Source of the DNA: an uncultured Oscillibacter sp.
GTDB lineage: Bacteria > Bacillota > Clostridia > Oscillospirales > Oscillospiraceae
NCBI GenBank assembly: GCA_900550685.1
Contig: URTS01000020.1
Span: 1 to 19,990, forward strand
Length of the DNA stretch: 19,990 bases
Direction of reading: 5' to 3'
Positions 13,468 through 19,990 of the stretch are shown here, piece by piece. Position 1 is the stretch's first letter; each line of letters opens with the position of its first letter. Position numbers and translations under genes: made by a program. The notes beneath the pieces are model-generated. The model did no database searches and was not told the origin of the DNA. It saw only the letters and a list, made by a program, of their open reading frames with translations.

Positions 13468-14409
13468 ATGGGTAAACGAATCGTCATCGCCCTGGGCGGC
13501 AATGCCCTGGGAAAGAACCTGCCGGAGCAGATGCAGGCCGTGAAGGAGACCTCCTGCGCCATTGCCGATCTGATCGAGGCCGGGCACCAGGTGGTCATCG
13601 CCCATGGCAACGGCCCCCAGGTGGGCATGATCCAGAACGCCTTTGCCGCCTACCGCAAGCAGGAGCCCTCCGCCGACGTGATGCCCCTTTCCATGTGCGT
13701 GGCCATGAGCCAGGGCTATATCGGCTATGACCTGCAGAATGCTCTGAAGGAGGAACTGCTGAACCGGGGCCTTCAGCAGGGCGTGGCCACCGTACTGACC
13801 CAGGTGGTGGTGGACGCCAACGATCCCGCTTTCCAGCATCCCACCAAGCCCATCGGCGCTTTCATGACGAAGGAGGAAGCCGAAAAGATGGCCCGGGAAA
13901 AGGGCTGGAACGTGTCGGAGGACGCTGGGCGGGGCTGGCGGCAAGTGGTAGCCTCCCCCAAGCCCATGGCGGTGGTGGAGCTGACCACCATCCGGGCCCT
14001 GACGGACGCCGGCATGGTGGTCATCGCCTGCGGCGGCGGCGGAATCCCGGTCATCGCCGTGGAGCGGCACCACCTGAAGGGCGCGGCAGCGGTCATTGAC
14101 AAGGACTTTGCCTCGGAGCTGCTGGCGGAACAGCTGAACGCCGACATGCTCATCATCCTCACCGCCGTGGAAAAGGTGGCGGTGAACTTCAACAAACCGG
14201 ATCAGAAGTGGCTGGGCGCCATGACGCCGGAGGAGGCCCGGGCCTACATGGCAGAAGGCCAGTTTGCCCCCGGCTCCATGCTGCCCAAGGTGGAAGCCGC
14301 CGTGAAGTTCGCGGAGTCCAAGCCGGGCCGGGCTGCTCTCATCACCCTGCTGGAAAAGGCCCGGGACGGCATCGACGGCAAGACCGGCACCCTGGTCAGC
14401 ACACAGTGA
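13468..14409 (+). CDS. arcC: carbamate kinase
   Basis: A 313-residue amino-acid-kinase-fold enzyme, the normal length for carbamate kinase. It shows ALGGNALG (8-15), AHGNGPQVG (45-53), CGGGGIPV (188-195), IDKDFASELLA (210-220), LTAVEKV (231-237) and GSMLPKVEA (269-277), all typical. It uses carbamoyl phosphate plus ADP to give ATP, CO2 and NH3, the energy-yielding end of fermentative carbamoyl pathways. As the third gene behind ygeY and ygeW it corresponds to yqeA in the E. coli arrangement. No arginine deiminase or ornithine carbamoyltransferase is present here, which points away from the usual arc pathway. ATG 13468 is preceded by a modest GAGG site. A hairpin precedes and two terminators follow. 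Confidence 0.96.
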   Translation: MGKRIVIALGGNALGKNLPEQMQAVKETSCAIADLIEAGHQVVIAHGNGPQVGMIQNAFAAYRKQEPSADVMPLSMCVAMSQGYIGYDLQNALKEELLNRGLQQGVATVLTQVVVDANDPAFQHPTKPIGAFMTKEEAEKMAREKGWNVSEDAGRGWRQVVASPKPMAVVELTTIRALTDAGMVVIACGGGGIPVIAVERHHLKGAAAVIDKDFASELLAEQLNADMLIILTAVEKVAVNFNKPDQKWLGAMTPEEARAYMAEGQFAPGSMLPKVEAAVKFAESKPGRAALITLLEKARDGIDGKTGTLVSTQ

Positions 14410-14419
14410 CCCCCTTATC

Positions 14420-14449
14420 CGGAAGCCGCCGCCCTCTTCCGCGGTTTTT
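14420..14449 (+). terminator. possible weak terminator after carbamate kinase
   Basis: CGGAAG (14420-14425) pairs with CTTCCG (14436-14441) around a 10-base loop, followed after CGG by TTTTT (14445-14449). It is weaker than the next hairpin at 14471. Confidence 0.4.
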
Positions 14450-14470
14450 CCCGAATCAGTCCTCAACCTA

Positions 14471-14510
14471 AAAAAAGAACGTGTGTCTGGATGGACACAC
14501 GTTCTTTTTT
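14471..14510. terminator. bidirectional terminator between carbamate kinase and folD
   Basis: Bases 14471-14487 pair with 14494-14510, a stem of about 17 bp starting with AAAAAA and ending in TTTTTT, so a T-run exists on either strand. It lies 61 bp after carbamate kinase and 2 bp after the folD stop codon, serving both convergent operons. Confidence 0.92.
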
Positions 14511-14512
14511 CT

Positions 14513-15352
14513 TTATTGCAGGTGGTTCCGGGCGGCGGTCAGGATGTTCCGCATCAGCATGGCCCGGGTCATGGGGCCCACGCCGCCGGGCACCGGGGTG
14601 ATATAGGAGGCCTTCGGCTCCACAGCTGCAAAGTCCACGTCGCCGCAGAGTTTGCCCGCTGCGTTCCGGTTCATGGCCACGTCGATGACCACGGCCTCCT
14701 CCTTTACCATATCGGCGGTGACACAGTTCACACGGCCCACGGCAGATACCAGAATATCCGCCTGTCGGGTGATGGATGCCAAATCCGGCGTTTTGGAGTG
14801 GCACAGGGTCACGGTGCCGTCCGCCTGGGTCAGCAGCGCTGCCATGGGCTTGCCCACAATGTTGCTGCGGCCCAGCACAACGCACCGCTTGCCCGCCGGG
14901 GAGATACCGTAAGCCCGGAGCATCTCCATCACCCCCGCCGGGGTGCAGGGCTGAAACACCGGCGTGCCGATGTTCAGCCGCCCCACGTTGTAGGGATGGA
15001 AGCAGTCCACATCCTTATCCGGGGCGATGGCAGCAATCACGGGATCGGCCTCCAGGGGCTTCGGCAGGGGCAGCTGCACCAGGATACCGTCCACCGCCGG
15101 GTCCCGGTTCAGCTTTTCAATGAGTTCCAGCAGGTCTTCCTGAGTTGTCTCCGCCGGAAGGCGGTAGGGAAAGCTGCGGATGCCGCACTGGGCGCAATCC
15201 GCCTCCTTGCCCCGGACATAGACCTGGGAAGCGGGGTCCTCTCCCACCAGCACCACGGCCAATCCCGGCTGGCGGGGCAGCTTTTCCACCGCCTCCGCCA
15301 CCTGGGCCTTCACCTGGGCCGCCAGGGCCTTTCCGTCAATTTTCACCGCCAT
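14513..15352 (-). CDS. folD: bifunctional methylenetetrahydrofolate dehydrogenase/cyclohydrolase
   Basis: A 279-residue FolD of normal length that interconverts 5,10-methylene- and 10-formyl-tetrahydrofolate for one-carbon supply. Visible are Y45 and catalytic K49 in YVRGKE, DGILVQLPLP, QPCTPAGV, the Rossmann-type GRSNIVGKP and the closing TPVPGGVGPMT. The ATG at 15352 lies inside the last codons of lgt, an overlap of 17 bp in another frame, with a GAGG about 10 bp upstream, so translation is probably coupled to lgt. It is the last gene of the ymfF-ymfH-lgt-folD operon and ends at the bidirectional terminator. Confidence 0.97.
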   Translation of the reverse strand: MAVKIDGKALAAQVKAQVAEAVEKLPRQPGLAVVLVGEDPASQVYVRGKEADCAQCGIRSFPYRLPAETTQEDLLELIEKLNRDPAVDGILVQLPLPKPLEADPVIAAIAPDKDVDCFHPYNVGRLNIGTPVFQPCTPAGVMEMLRAYGISPAGKRCVVLGRSNIVGKPMAALLTQADGTVTLCHSKTPDLASITRQADILVSAVGRVNCVTADMVKEEAVVIDVAMNRNAAGKLCGDVDFAAVEPKASYITPVPGGVGPMTRAMLMRNILTAARNHLQ

Positions 15353-16451
15353 GGGGCACGTCCTCTTTCGGCTCTGCCGGGGTCTCCGGTGCGGTTTCCA
15401 CCGCAGGAGCTTCCTCCGCCGCAGTCTCCGCAGTTTCCTCCGGGACTTCCTCGGCCGTCACGGCCTCCGTCTCCACGGGATCAGCCGCTTCGCCCTGGGT
15501 AGGCTCCTCGTTCAGCAGTGTCTCCGCCAGGATGGCGTCCTCCGCTTCCGCGGCAGCCGCCCGGGCCTTTTCCGCCGCCACCTGGTTCACCCAAAGGCCC
15601 TCCGGCGACCGCTTCTTGATCTTGATGTTATAGAACAGCATCACGGCGGCTACCACCACCATGACGATACTCAGAGCCTGGGACACCCGGATCCGCTGGC
15701 CGAACAGCTCCCAGTTGAAAAGGTACAGACTGTCGGTCCGCAGACCCTCGATCCAGCTGCGGCCCAGACCGTACCACAGGAAATAGAACCAGGTGTTCTC
15801 ACCGTCGAACCGGCGGCCCTTGGACACGATGAACAAAATCAGCATCAAGCCCACCAGGTTCCACAGGCTTTCATACAGGAAGGTAGGGTGGACCTCCACG
15901 CTGGTATAGGTGCTGATCCACAGCTTCATCCGCCAGGGCAGAGTGGTCTGCGTGCCGAAGGCCTCCCGGTTGATGAAGTTGGCCCACCGGCCAATGATCT
16001 GGCCCAACATCAAGCCCATTACCGCCAGGTCGCTCATGGCGAAGAAGGGGATCTTATGCCGCTTGGTGTAGATCAGCGCCACGATGACGCCCACGATCAC
16101 CGTGCCGTAAATGGCCAGGCCGCCGTCCCAGATCCGGACCATGGCGCCCCAGTCCAGGCTGCCGTCCGAGTTCCGGTAGAGGTCCAGGTTGAACAGCACA
16201 TAGTAGATCCGGGAGCCGATGATGCAGCAGGGCACCGCCCAGAGCACCATGTCCATCACGTTGTCCTCCGTCAGGCCGTAGTGCTTGGACTGCTTCATGC
16301 ACAGGTACAGCCCCGCCAGCATGGCCACGGCCAGAATGATCCCGTACCAGTAGACGCCATGGCCCACATGGATGGCCACCGGATCGATGTTCAGCTCCCA
16401 GTCTCCAAAGAGGCCGGGGAAGCTGATAGGCATGTCTTTCATTGCGATCAC
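15336..16451 (-). CDS. lgt: prolipoprotein diacylglyceryl transferase with acidic C-terminal tail
   Basis: A 371-residue inner-membrane enzyme that moves diacylglycerol from phosphatidylglycerol onto the lipobox cysteine of prolipoproteins. The Lgt signature GRWANFINREAFG is at 154-166, and HPTFLYE (188-194) and GLGRSWIEGLR (228-238) are also typical, among several hydrophobic helices. The core ends near residue 285. About 80 further residues, rich in Ala, Glu, Pro and Thr and strongly acidic, are extra compared with the usual 260-290. The start is GTG at 16451, set by AAGGAA 9-10 bp upstream; the ATG at 16442 would be too far. It follows ymfH by 93 bp with a small hairpin (16471-16490), and its end overlaps folD. 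Confidence 0.95.
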   Translation of the reverse strand: MIAMKDMPISFPGLFGDWELNIDPVAIHVGHGVYWYGIILAVAMLAGLYLCMKQSKHYGLTEDNVMDMVLWAVPCCIIGSRIYYVLFNLDLYRNSDGSLDWGAMVRIWDGGLAIYGTVIVGVIVALIYTKRHKIPFFAMSDLAVMGLMLGQIIGRWANFINREAFGTQTTLPWRMKLWISTYTSVEVHPTFLYESLWNLVGLMLILFIVSKGRRFDGENTWFYFLWYGLGRSWIEGLRTDSLYLFNWELFGQRIRVSQALSIVMVVVAAVMLFYNIKIKKRSPEGLWVNQVAAEKARAAAAEAEDAILAETLLNEEPTQGEAADPVETEAVTAEEVPEETAETAAEEAPAVETAPETPAEPKEDVPHGGEN

Positions 16452-16470
16452 AACAGGTTCTTCCTTTCAG

Positions 16471-16490
16471 CGGCGGGCATTGTCCCGCCG
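16471..16490 (-). other. small GC stem-loop before the lgt ribosome site
   Basis: CGGCGGG (16471-16477) and CCCGCCG (16484-16490) form a 7-bp stem with a 6-base loop, about 5 nt before the AAGGAA of lgt on the minus strand. There is no T-run, so it is not a normal terminator. Confidence 0.5.
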
Positions 16491-16544
16491 GATATGTTTT
16501 CTTGCAAGAGATTGCGCTGCCGTTTCCTTCCACTTCCCAGAGCG

Positions 16545-17813
16545 TCAGGCCTTCGGCACGATGCGGCTGACCGCCATCCGTTCCGGCGTGACGTTTGCCT
16601 TCAAAAACGCGGCGATGTCCTCCGGGGTGATGGAATCGAACACCTCCGGGAACTTGAAGGGATCATAGCTGTGGAAATACCCCTCCGTCAGGGTGACGGC
16701 AATATTCTCAAAGGAGTTCAGCCCCCGGAGATTGGCGCCGAAGGAGGCCTTGCGGATACGCTGGAAGTAATCCTCGTCCACGCCCTCCGCCGCGATGCGG
16801 GCAGCTTCCTTCAAAATGGCGTCGGTGACGGCGTCTGCGTCCTTGCTGTCACCGCCGGCGTAGAGATAGGCCACGCCGGGCATCATCTCAAAGGCCCCGC
16901 CGAAGCTGGGGTTGATGAGCCCCTGCTCGTAAAGCCGCTGATACAGGGGGCTGGATTCTCCCAGCAGAATGTCGCTGGCCATATCGCCCAGGATGGTGGC
17001 GCGCATATAATCGTCGCCCTCCGCCGCCGGGGCGCACTTGAAGCCCACCAGGAACTGGGGCGCCGAAACCTCCATTTCCATGGCGGTCTCTTTTTCCGCC
17101 ACGTCCTCCGGCTCCACGCCGTAGTCCCGCTCAATGACGGGACCGCTGAGCTTAGGCAGCACCCGGTTGGCCATATCCGCGATATGAACGGGGTCCACGT
17201 CGCCCACCACGGTGAGGATCATGTTGGCGGGGGTGTAGAATGCCTTGTGGCAGTCATACAGAGTCTGGGCAGTGATATGGGAAATGCTCTCCACTGTACC
17301 GGCGATGCTGGTACGGGCGGCGTGGTTCTTGTACAGGGCCCGCAGCATCCGGGTGTAGATCTGCCAGTCGGGGTTGTCCTCGATCATGCGGATCTCCTGG
17401 CCAATGATGCCCTGCTCTTTGGCCACGCTCTCATCCGTAAAGTAGGGAATGGACACAAAGGACAGCAAAATCCGCAGATTTTCTTCAAAATGCTCCGTAG
17501 AGTCGAAGTAGTAGGCCGTCATGGCGTTGGCGGTGAAGGCATTGGGTTCCGCACCGTTTTTCGCCAGTTCCTGAAGGGCGTTGCCCTCCCGGGTGTCGAA
17601 CATCTTGTGCTCCAGGTAATGGGCGATGCCCGCCGGGGTGTCCAGCCACTTGCCGTCCAGCAGGAAGCGGGTGTCCATACCGCCGTAGCGGGTGGAGACG
17701 AAGGCATACTTCTTGGCGTAGCCGGGCTTGGGGACCACGCAGACCTCCAGGCCGTTGGTCAGCCGCTCCCGGCAGACCTCCTCGCCGATGCGCTCGTAAA
17801 AGAACTCCTTCAT
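16545..17813 (-). CDS. ymfH: M16 zinc peptidase, YmfH type (catalytic partner)
   Basis: A 422-residue M16 peptidase with the inverted zinc motif H65-Y-L-E68-H69 and a downstream acidic segment QEIRMIEDNP (139-148), where E140 is the likely third zinc ligand. It has the usual two-domain M16 half length. Together with the gene just upstream it forms the YmfF/YmfH pair of Firmicutes, one active and one inactive subunit. Databases link this pair with the 5-aminopentanol modification of elongation factor P, though the link is by association and a peptide substrate is not established. The start overlaps the ymfF stop by ATGA, so the two are made together in a fixed ratio. No signal peptide is seen, so it is cytoplasmic. 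Confidence 0.92.
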   Translation of the reverse strand: MKEFFYERIGEEVCRERLTNGLEVCVVPKPGYAKKYAFVSTRYGGMDTRFLLDGKWLDTPAGIAHYLEHKMFDTREGNALQELAKNGAEPNAFTANAMTAYYFDSTEHFEENLRILLSFVSIPYFTDESVAKEQGIIGQEIRMIEDNPDWQIYTRMLRALYKNHAARTSIAGTVESISHITAQTLYDCHKAFYTPANMILTVVGDVDPVHIADMANRVLPKLSGPVIERDYGVEPEDVAEKETAMEMEVSAPQFLVGFKCAPAAEGDDYMRATILGDMASDILLGESSPLYQRLYEQGLINPSFGGAFEMMPGVAYLYAGGDSKDADAVTDAILKEAARIAAEGVDEDYFQRIRKASFGANLRGLNSFENIAVTLTEGYFHSYDPFKFPEVFDSITPEDIAAFLKANVTPERMAVSRIVPKA

Positions 17814-19078
17814 GCTTCCACCTCCTTCCCCTTCAGGAAATACACGGTGTCCAGACGCACCGTTTCCATGGCCTGGCAGATCCGGTCCGCCGTCATGGTT
17901 TCAATGGCCCGGGCCAGTGCCTCCGGCGTTTCGGTCTGGCCGGTGGCCGCCTGCCCCAGGTAGAAGTTTTCCAGCTTGCCCTGGGAATCGCCCACCGTGG
18001 CGTAGCTGTTCAGCAGGGTGGAACGGGCGCCTTCCAGCTCCCAGTCCTCCAGCTCGCCTTTCTGGACAGCTTCCAGCTGGGCCATGATCTCGTCATAAGC
18101 CCGCTGGTAATTCTGGAATTCAATGCCGGAGGACACGGTAATAAGCCCCTTCTGGCGATGATACAAAGAGGAGGCATAGTAGCACAGGGACAGCTTCTCC
18201 CGGACGTTCAAAAACAGCTTGGAGTTGCTGGACCCGCCGAAGAGGGTGTTGCCCATCAGCAGGGCGGGCATGTCGCTGCTGCCGCAGGAGAAGCCCATGC
18301 CCAGCTTGCCCTGGGTCACGTCCAGAGCATCCTCCACATACTGCACGGTCTCCCGGCCCACATGGGGCACCGCGGCGGAGATCATCCGGACCTCCTCCCG
18401 GGGGAGGGTGGCAAAGGCGGCGGCCAGCGCCAGCCGCACCCGCTCCAGATCGGCGCTGCCGCTGTAAATGATCTCCAGGGGCGCGGTGGAGATCAGCTGG
18501 CGGTACTGGTCATAGACCCGCAGGGCCTGAAGCTTGTCCACCGTCTCCTCGTCGCCCAGGCGGGGCACCGCGTAGGGCTCTCCAGCGCACAGGGTGCGGA
18601 GCAGGCGGCTGTCGGCCCAGTCCCGCTTGTCATTGATGATGGAACGGATGGCCTCCAGCAGGTTGCTCTTTTCGCTGTCAAAATACTCCGGCACGAACCG
18701 GCCGTGGTAGGTCACAGGGTCGCATACCAGTTCTCCCAGCAGTTCCGCCACCGGCTCCAGCAGATGCTCGCCGCCCGGGGCATAGCGGTCGTCAATAAAG
18801 CTGGCCACAAAGCCCACGCACTGGTTTTCTCCCTTTTTCCGCACCGTGTAATCGATGGAGGCATCGTAGAGATTGTCCATCCGGGCGGAAAGGGCCCCCA
18901 TATCCGGGCAGCTCACCGTGCCCCGGCGCAGCACCGCCGCCAGCAGCGCGTTGGCGCCGGCAGTCTCCTGCCGCAGGGGGGTGACGAACTGGGCGGAGAG
19001 CAGGCTGGTTTTGAATTTTCTGGCAGGCAGATAGGTCAGATTGACCCCCTGAGCCAGTTGAACACGTGTCATTTCCAA
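17810..19078 (-). CDS. ymfF: M16-family protein lacking the zinc motif, YmfF type (non-catalytic partner)
   Basis: A 422-residue M16-fold protein. At the place where ymfH has HYLEH this one reads ANALLAAVLRRGT, so the HxxEH zinc motif is absent and it should be the inactive subunit. The C-terminal half keeps typical M16 features (LLMGNTLFGGSSNSKLF, NVREKLSLCYYA). The best start is TTG at 19078, 8 bp after AAGGAG; the ATG at 19072 is 14 bp away and a nearby ATG runs at once into a stop. It is the first gene of the ymfF-ymfH-lgt-folD operon and overlaps ymfH by ATGA. Rare TTG initiation could limit expression of the whole operon. Confidence 0.9.
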   Translation of the reverse strand: MEMTRVQLAQGVNLTYLPARKFKTSLLSAQFVTPLRQETAGANALLAAVLRRGTVSCPDMGALSARMDNLYDASIDYTVRKKGENQCVGFVASFIDDRYAPGGEHLLEPVAELLGELVCDPVTYHGRFVPEYFDSEKSNLLEAIRSIINDKRDWADSRLLRTLCAGEPYAVPRLGDEETVDKLQALRVYDQYRQLISTAPLEIIYSGSADLERVRLALAAAFATLPREEVRMISAAVPHVGRETVQYVEDALDVTQGKLGMGFSCGSSDMPALLMGNTLFGGSSNSKLFLNVREKLSLCYYASSLYHRQKGLITVSSGIEFQNYQRAYDEIMAQLEAVQKGELEDWELEGARSTLLNSYATVGDSQGKLENFYLGQAATGQTETPEALARAIETMTADRICQAMETVRLDTVYFLKGKEVEA

Positions 19079-19130
19079 AACATCAACTCCTTATGGGCCA
19101 AGCGGCCCGCTTCATGTCAATACAGAGTTT

Positions 19131-19159
19131 ATTATATGTCAAATATATGAATAATTCAA
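19131..19159 (-). promoter_or_regulatory. promoter of the ymfF-ymfH-lgt-folD operon
   Basis: On the minus strand TTGAAT (19154-19159) and a perfect TATAAT (19131-19136) are 17 bp apart. The heptamer TTGACAT overlaps the upstream edge of the -10 (19136-19142) and recurs 22 bp downstream (19114-19120). A perfect palindrome, AAGCGGGCCGCTT, follows at 19100-19112. Confidence 0.78.
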
Positions 19160-19200
19160 ACCTTTTTCGCAGCGCATCCCATTTTTCTTCAGAATCCGGC

Positions 19201-19241
19201 AAAAAAGGGAGAAAACAGCGGAAAATCCGCCGTTTTCTCCC
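19201..19241 (-). terminator. intrinsic terminator after the dipeptidase gene
   Basis: Bases 19207-19216 pair with 19232-19241 and 19218-19222 with 19226-19230, with one mismatch between, giving a 15-bp stem and a 3-base loop. On the minus strand it is followed by TTTTTT (19206-19201). It ends dipeptidase transcription before the ymfF promoter. Confidence 0.92.
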
Positions 19242-19264
19242 TCTAAAAATACACCGTTCCGCCC

Positions 19265-19990
19265 TCAGCCCAGTACCCGCAGCAGGTTTTCCCCGGCGAT
19301 GGCCCGCCGCTCCGCCGCCGAAAAGCCCACCCGTTCCAACTCAAAGAAGAAATTTCGGGTTTGGCCGCAGTCCTCCATACCCTCGCAGCCCTCGTTTCCG
19401 GGGCCGAAATACTGGCAGAAGTCAAAGCCGCAGGCCACGTGCTCCGGCCCCATGACCTCCGCCATATGGGCGGCGTGGCGGGCCAGCATGGCCGCTGTCT
19501 GCCGCCGGGGATCTTCGTGGACAAAGCCGTGGTACACATTGACCCCCACCACGCCGCCGGTGTCCCGGATGGCCCGGAGCTGATCGTCCGTCAGGTTCCG
19601 CCGCACGTCGCACAGTGCCCTGCAGTTGGAGTGAGATGCAATAACCGGCCCCTCCGCCAGCCTTATGATGTCCCGGAAGGTACCGTCGCTGGTGTGGGAC
19701 ACGTCCGGAATGATATGCAGCCGCTGCATCCGCCGGACCGCTTCCCTTCCCAGGGCCGTCAGCCCCTTGTCCGGGTCCGCCCCGGCACCGGCTGCCAGCA
19801 GGTTTTCCTCGTTCCAGGTCAGCATCCCGATCCGGGCCCCCCAGCGGGCATACTGCTCCAGCCGCTCCAAACGGTTCCCCACTGGCTCCATGCCCTCGAT
19901 CACCAGAAAGGCAAAGATTCCGCCCGCCGCCTGAATGGCCCGGGCCTCCGCCGCCGTCCGCACCGGGGTCAGCCAGGGGCACTCCGCCAG
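19265..19990 (-). CDS. M19 membrane (renal-type) dipeptidase, 5' end beyond the window
   Basis: The last 242 residues of a zinc dipeptidase; the frame is open to the window edge, and the first third of the family length is missing, including the N-terminal HxD zinc ligands. Visible M19 features are IPDVSHTSDGTF and PVIASHSNCRALC, each with a metal-binding histidine, NLTDDQLRAI and GGVVGVNVY, and FDFCQYFGPG in the place of the usual SDFDG loop. Bacterial members cleave dipeptides, often with D- or dehydro-residues. Apparent start codons inside the visible part are not real starts because homology continues upstream (LAECPWLTPVRTAAEA). It ends before its own terminator and is transcribed separately from the ymfF operon. 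Confidence 0.9.
   Translation of the reverse strand: MAECPWLTPVRTAAEARAIQAAGGIFAFLVIEGMEPVGNRLERLEQYARWGARIGMLTWNEENLLAAGAGADPDKGLTALGREAVRRMQRLHIIPDVSHTSDGTFRDIIRLAEGPVIASHSNCRALCDVRRNLTDDQLRAIRDTGGVVGVNVYHGFVHEDPRRQTAAMLARHAAHMAEVMGPEHVACGFDFCQYFGPGNEGCEGMEDCGQTRNFFFELERVGFSAAERRAIAGENLLRVLG

Noticed and set aside
13468..14409. Arginine deiminase pathway operon
   Set aside because: Carbamate kinase is present, but there is no arcA, no ornithine carbamoyltransferase and no antiporter. The carbamoyltransferase beside it is of the YgeW type.
15351..17963. Open frame of 870 codons on the plus strand opposite lgt and ymfH
   Set aside because: It covers two confirmed genes and their gap on the other strand and has antisense-type composition without any motif. 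Stop codons are rare simply because of GC content.

Overview
The window reads as chromosomal DNA from a GC-rich anaerobic Firmicute, most likely a gut member of the Clostridia related to the Flavonifractor/Oscillospiraceae group. The evidence is an NfnAB-type bifurcating transhydrogenase, the paired M16 proteins YmfF/YmfH, the strong AGGAGG-type ribosome sites, the sigma-A promoters in AT-rich gaps and the many intrinsic terminators. The genus is inference. No phage, IS, CRISPR, tRNA or rRNA was seen.

Left part (1-7 kb). On the minus strand, nfnA and nfnB (nfnB cut by the window edge) lie behind a good promoter and just downstream of a Crp/Fnr-family regulator. A small CBS-domain gene is divergent to the regulator. 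It ends in a shared, bidirectional terminator facing a secreted, membrane-anchored 5'-nucleotidase-like phosphoesterase. That gene has its own perfect-consensus promoter, placed directly behind lysA (diaminopimelate decarboxylase). thrC (threonine synthase) lies upstream of lysA and is separated from it by a strong terminator.

Centre (8.3-14.4 kb). This is the most interesting region. It is a divergent locus of five genes around one 184-bp control region. Leftward run a YheO-PAS/HTH regulator and, overlapping it by ATGA, a fold-type-II PLP enzyme of unknown substrate. Rightward run a YgeY-type M20 hydrolase, the YgeW-type carbamoyltransferase and a carbamate kinase. This resembles the E. coli ygeW-ygeX-ygeY-yqeA region, which has been tied to purine/urate breakdown through 2,3-diaminopropionate. 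Here the PLP enzyme does not look like YgeX. The likely logic is that a hydrolase and a lyase process a ureido or amino acid, YgeW releases carbamoyl phosphate, and carbamate kinase makes ATP, CO2 and NH3. The substrate is not shown by the sequence. The control region holds two divergent extended -10 promoters, a 9-bp direct repeat across the regulator promoter and an inverted repeat at the start of the rightward transcript.

Right part (14.5-20 kb). A minus-strand operon reads ymfF-ymfH-lgt-folD with ATGA and 17-bp overlaps. It begins at a clear promoter and ends at a bidirectional terminator shared with carbamate kinase. Its Lgt carries an unusual acidic C-terminal tail of about 80 residues. 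A 5'-truncated M19 membrane dipeptidase closes the window, with its own terminator.
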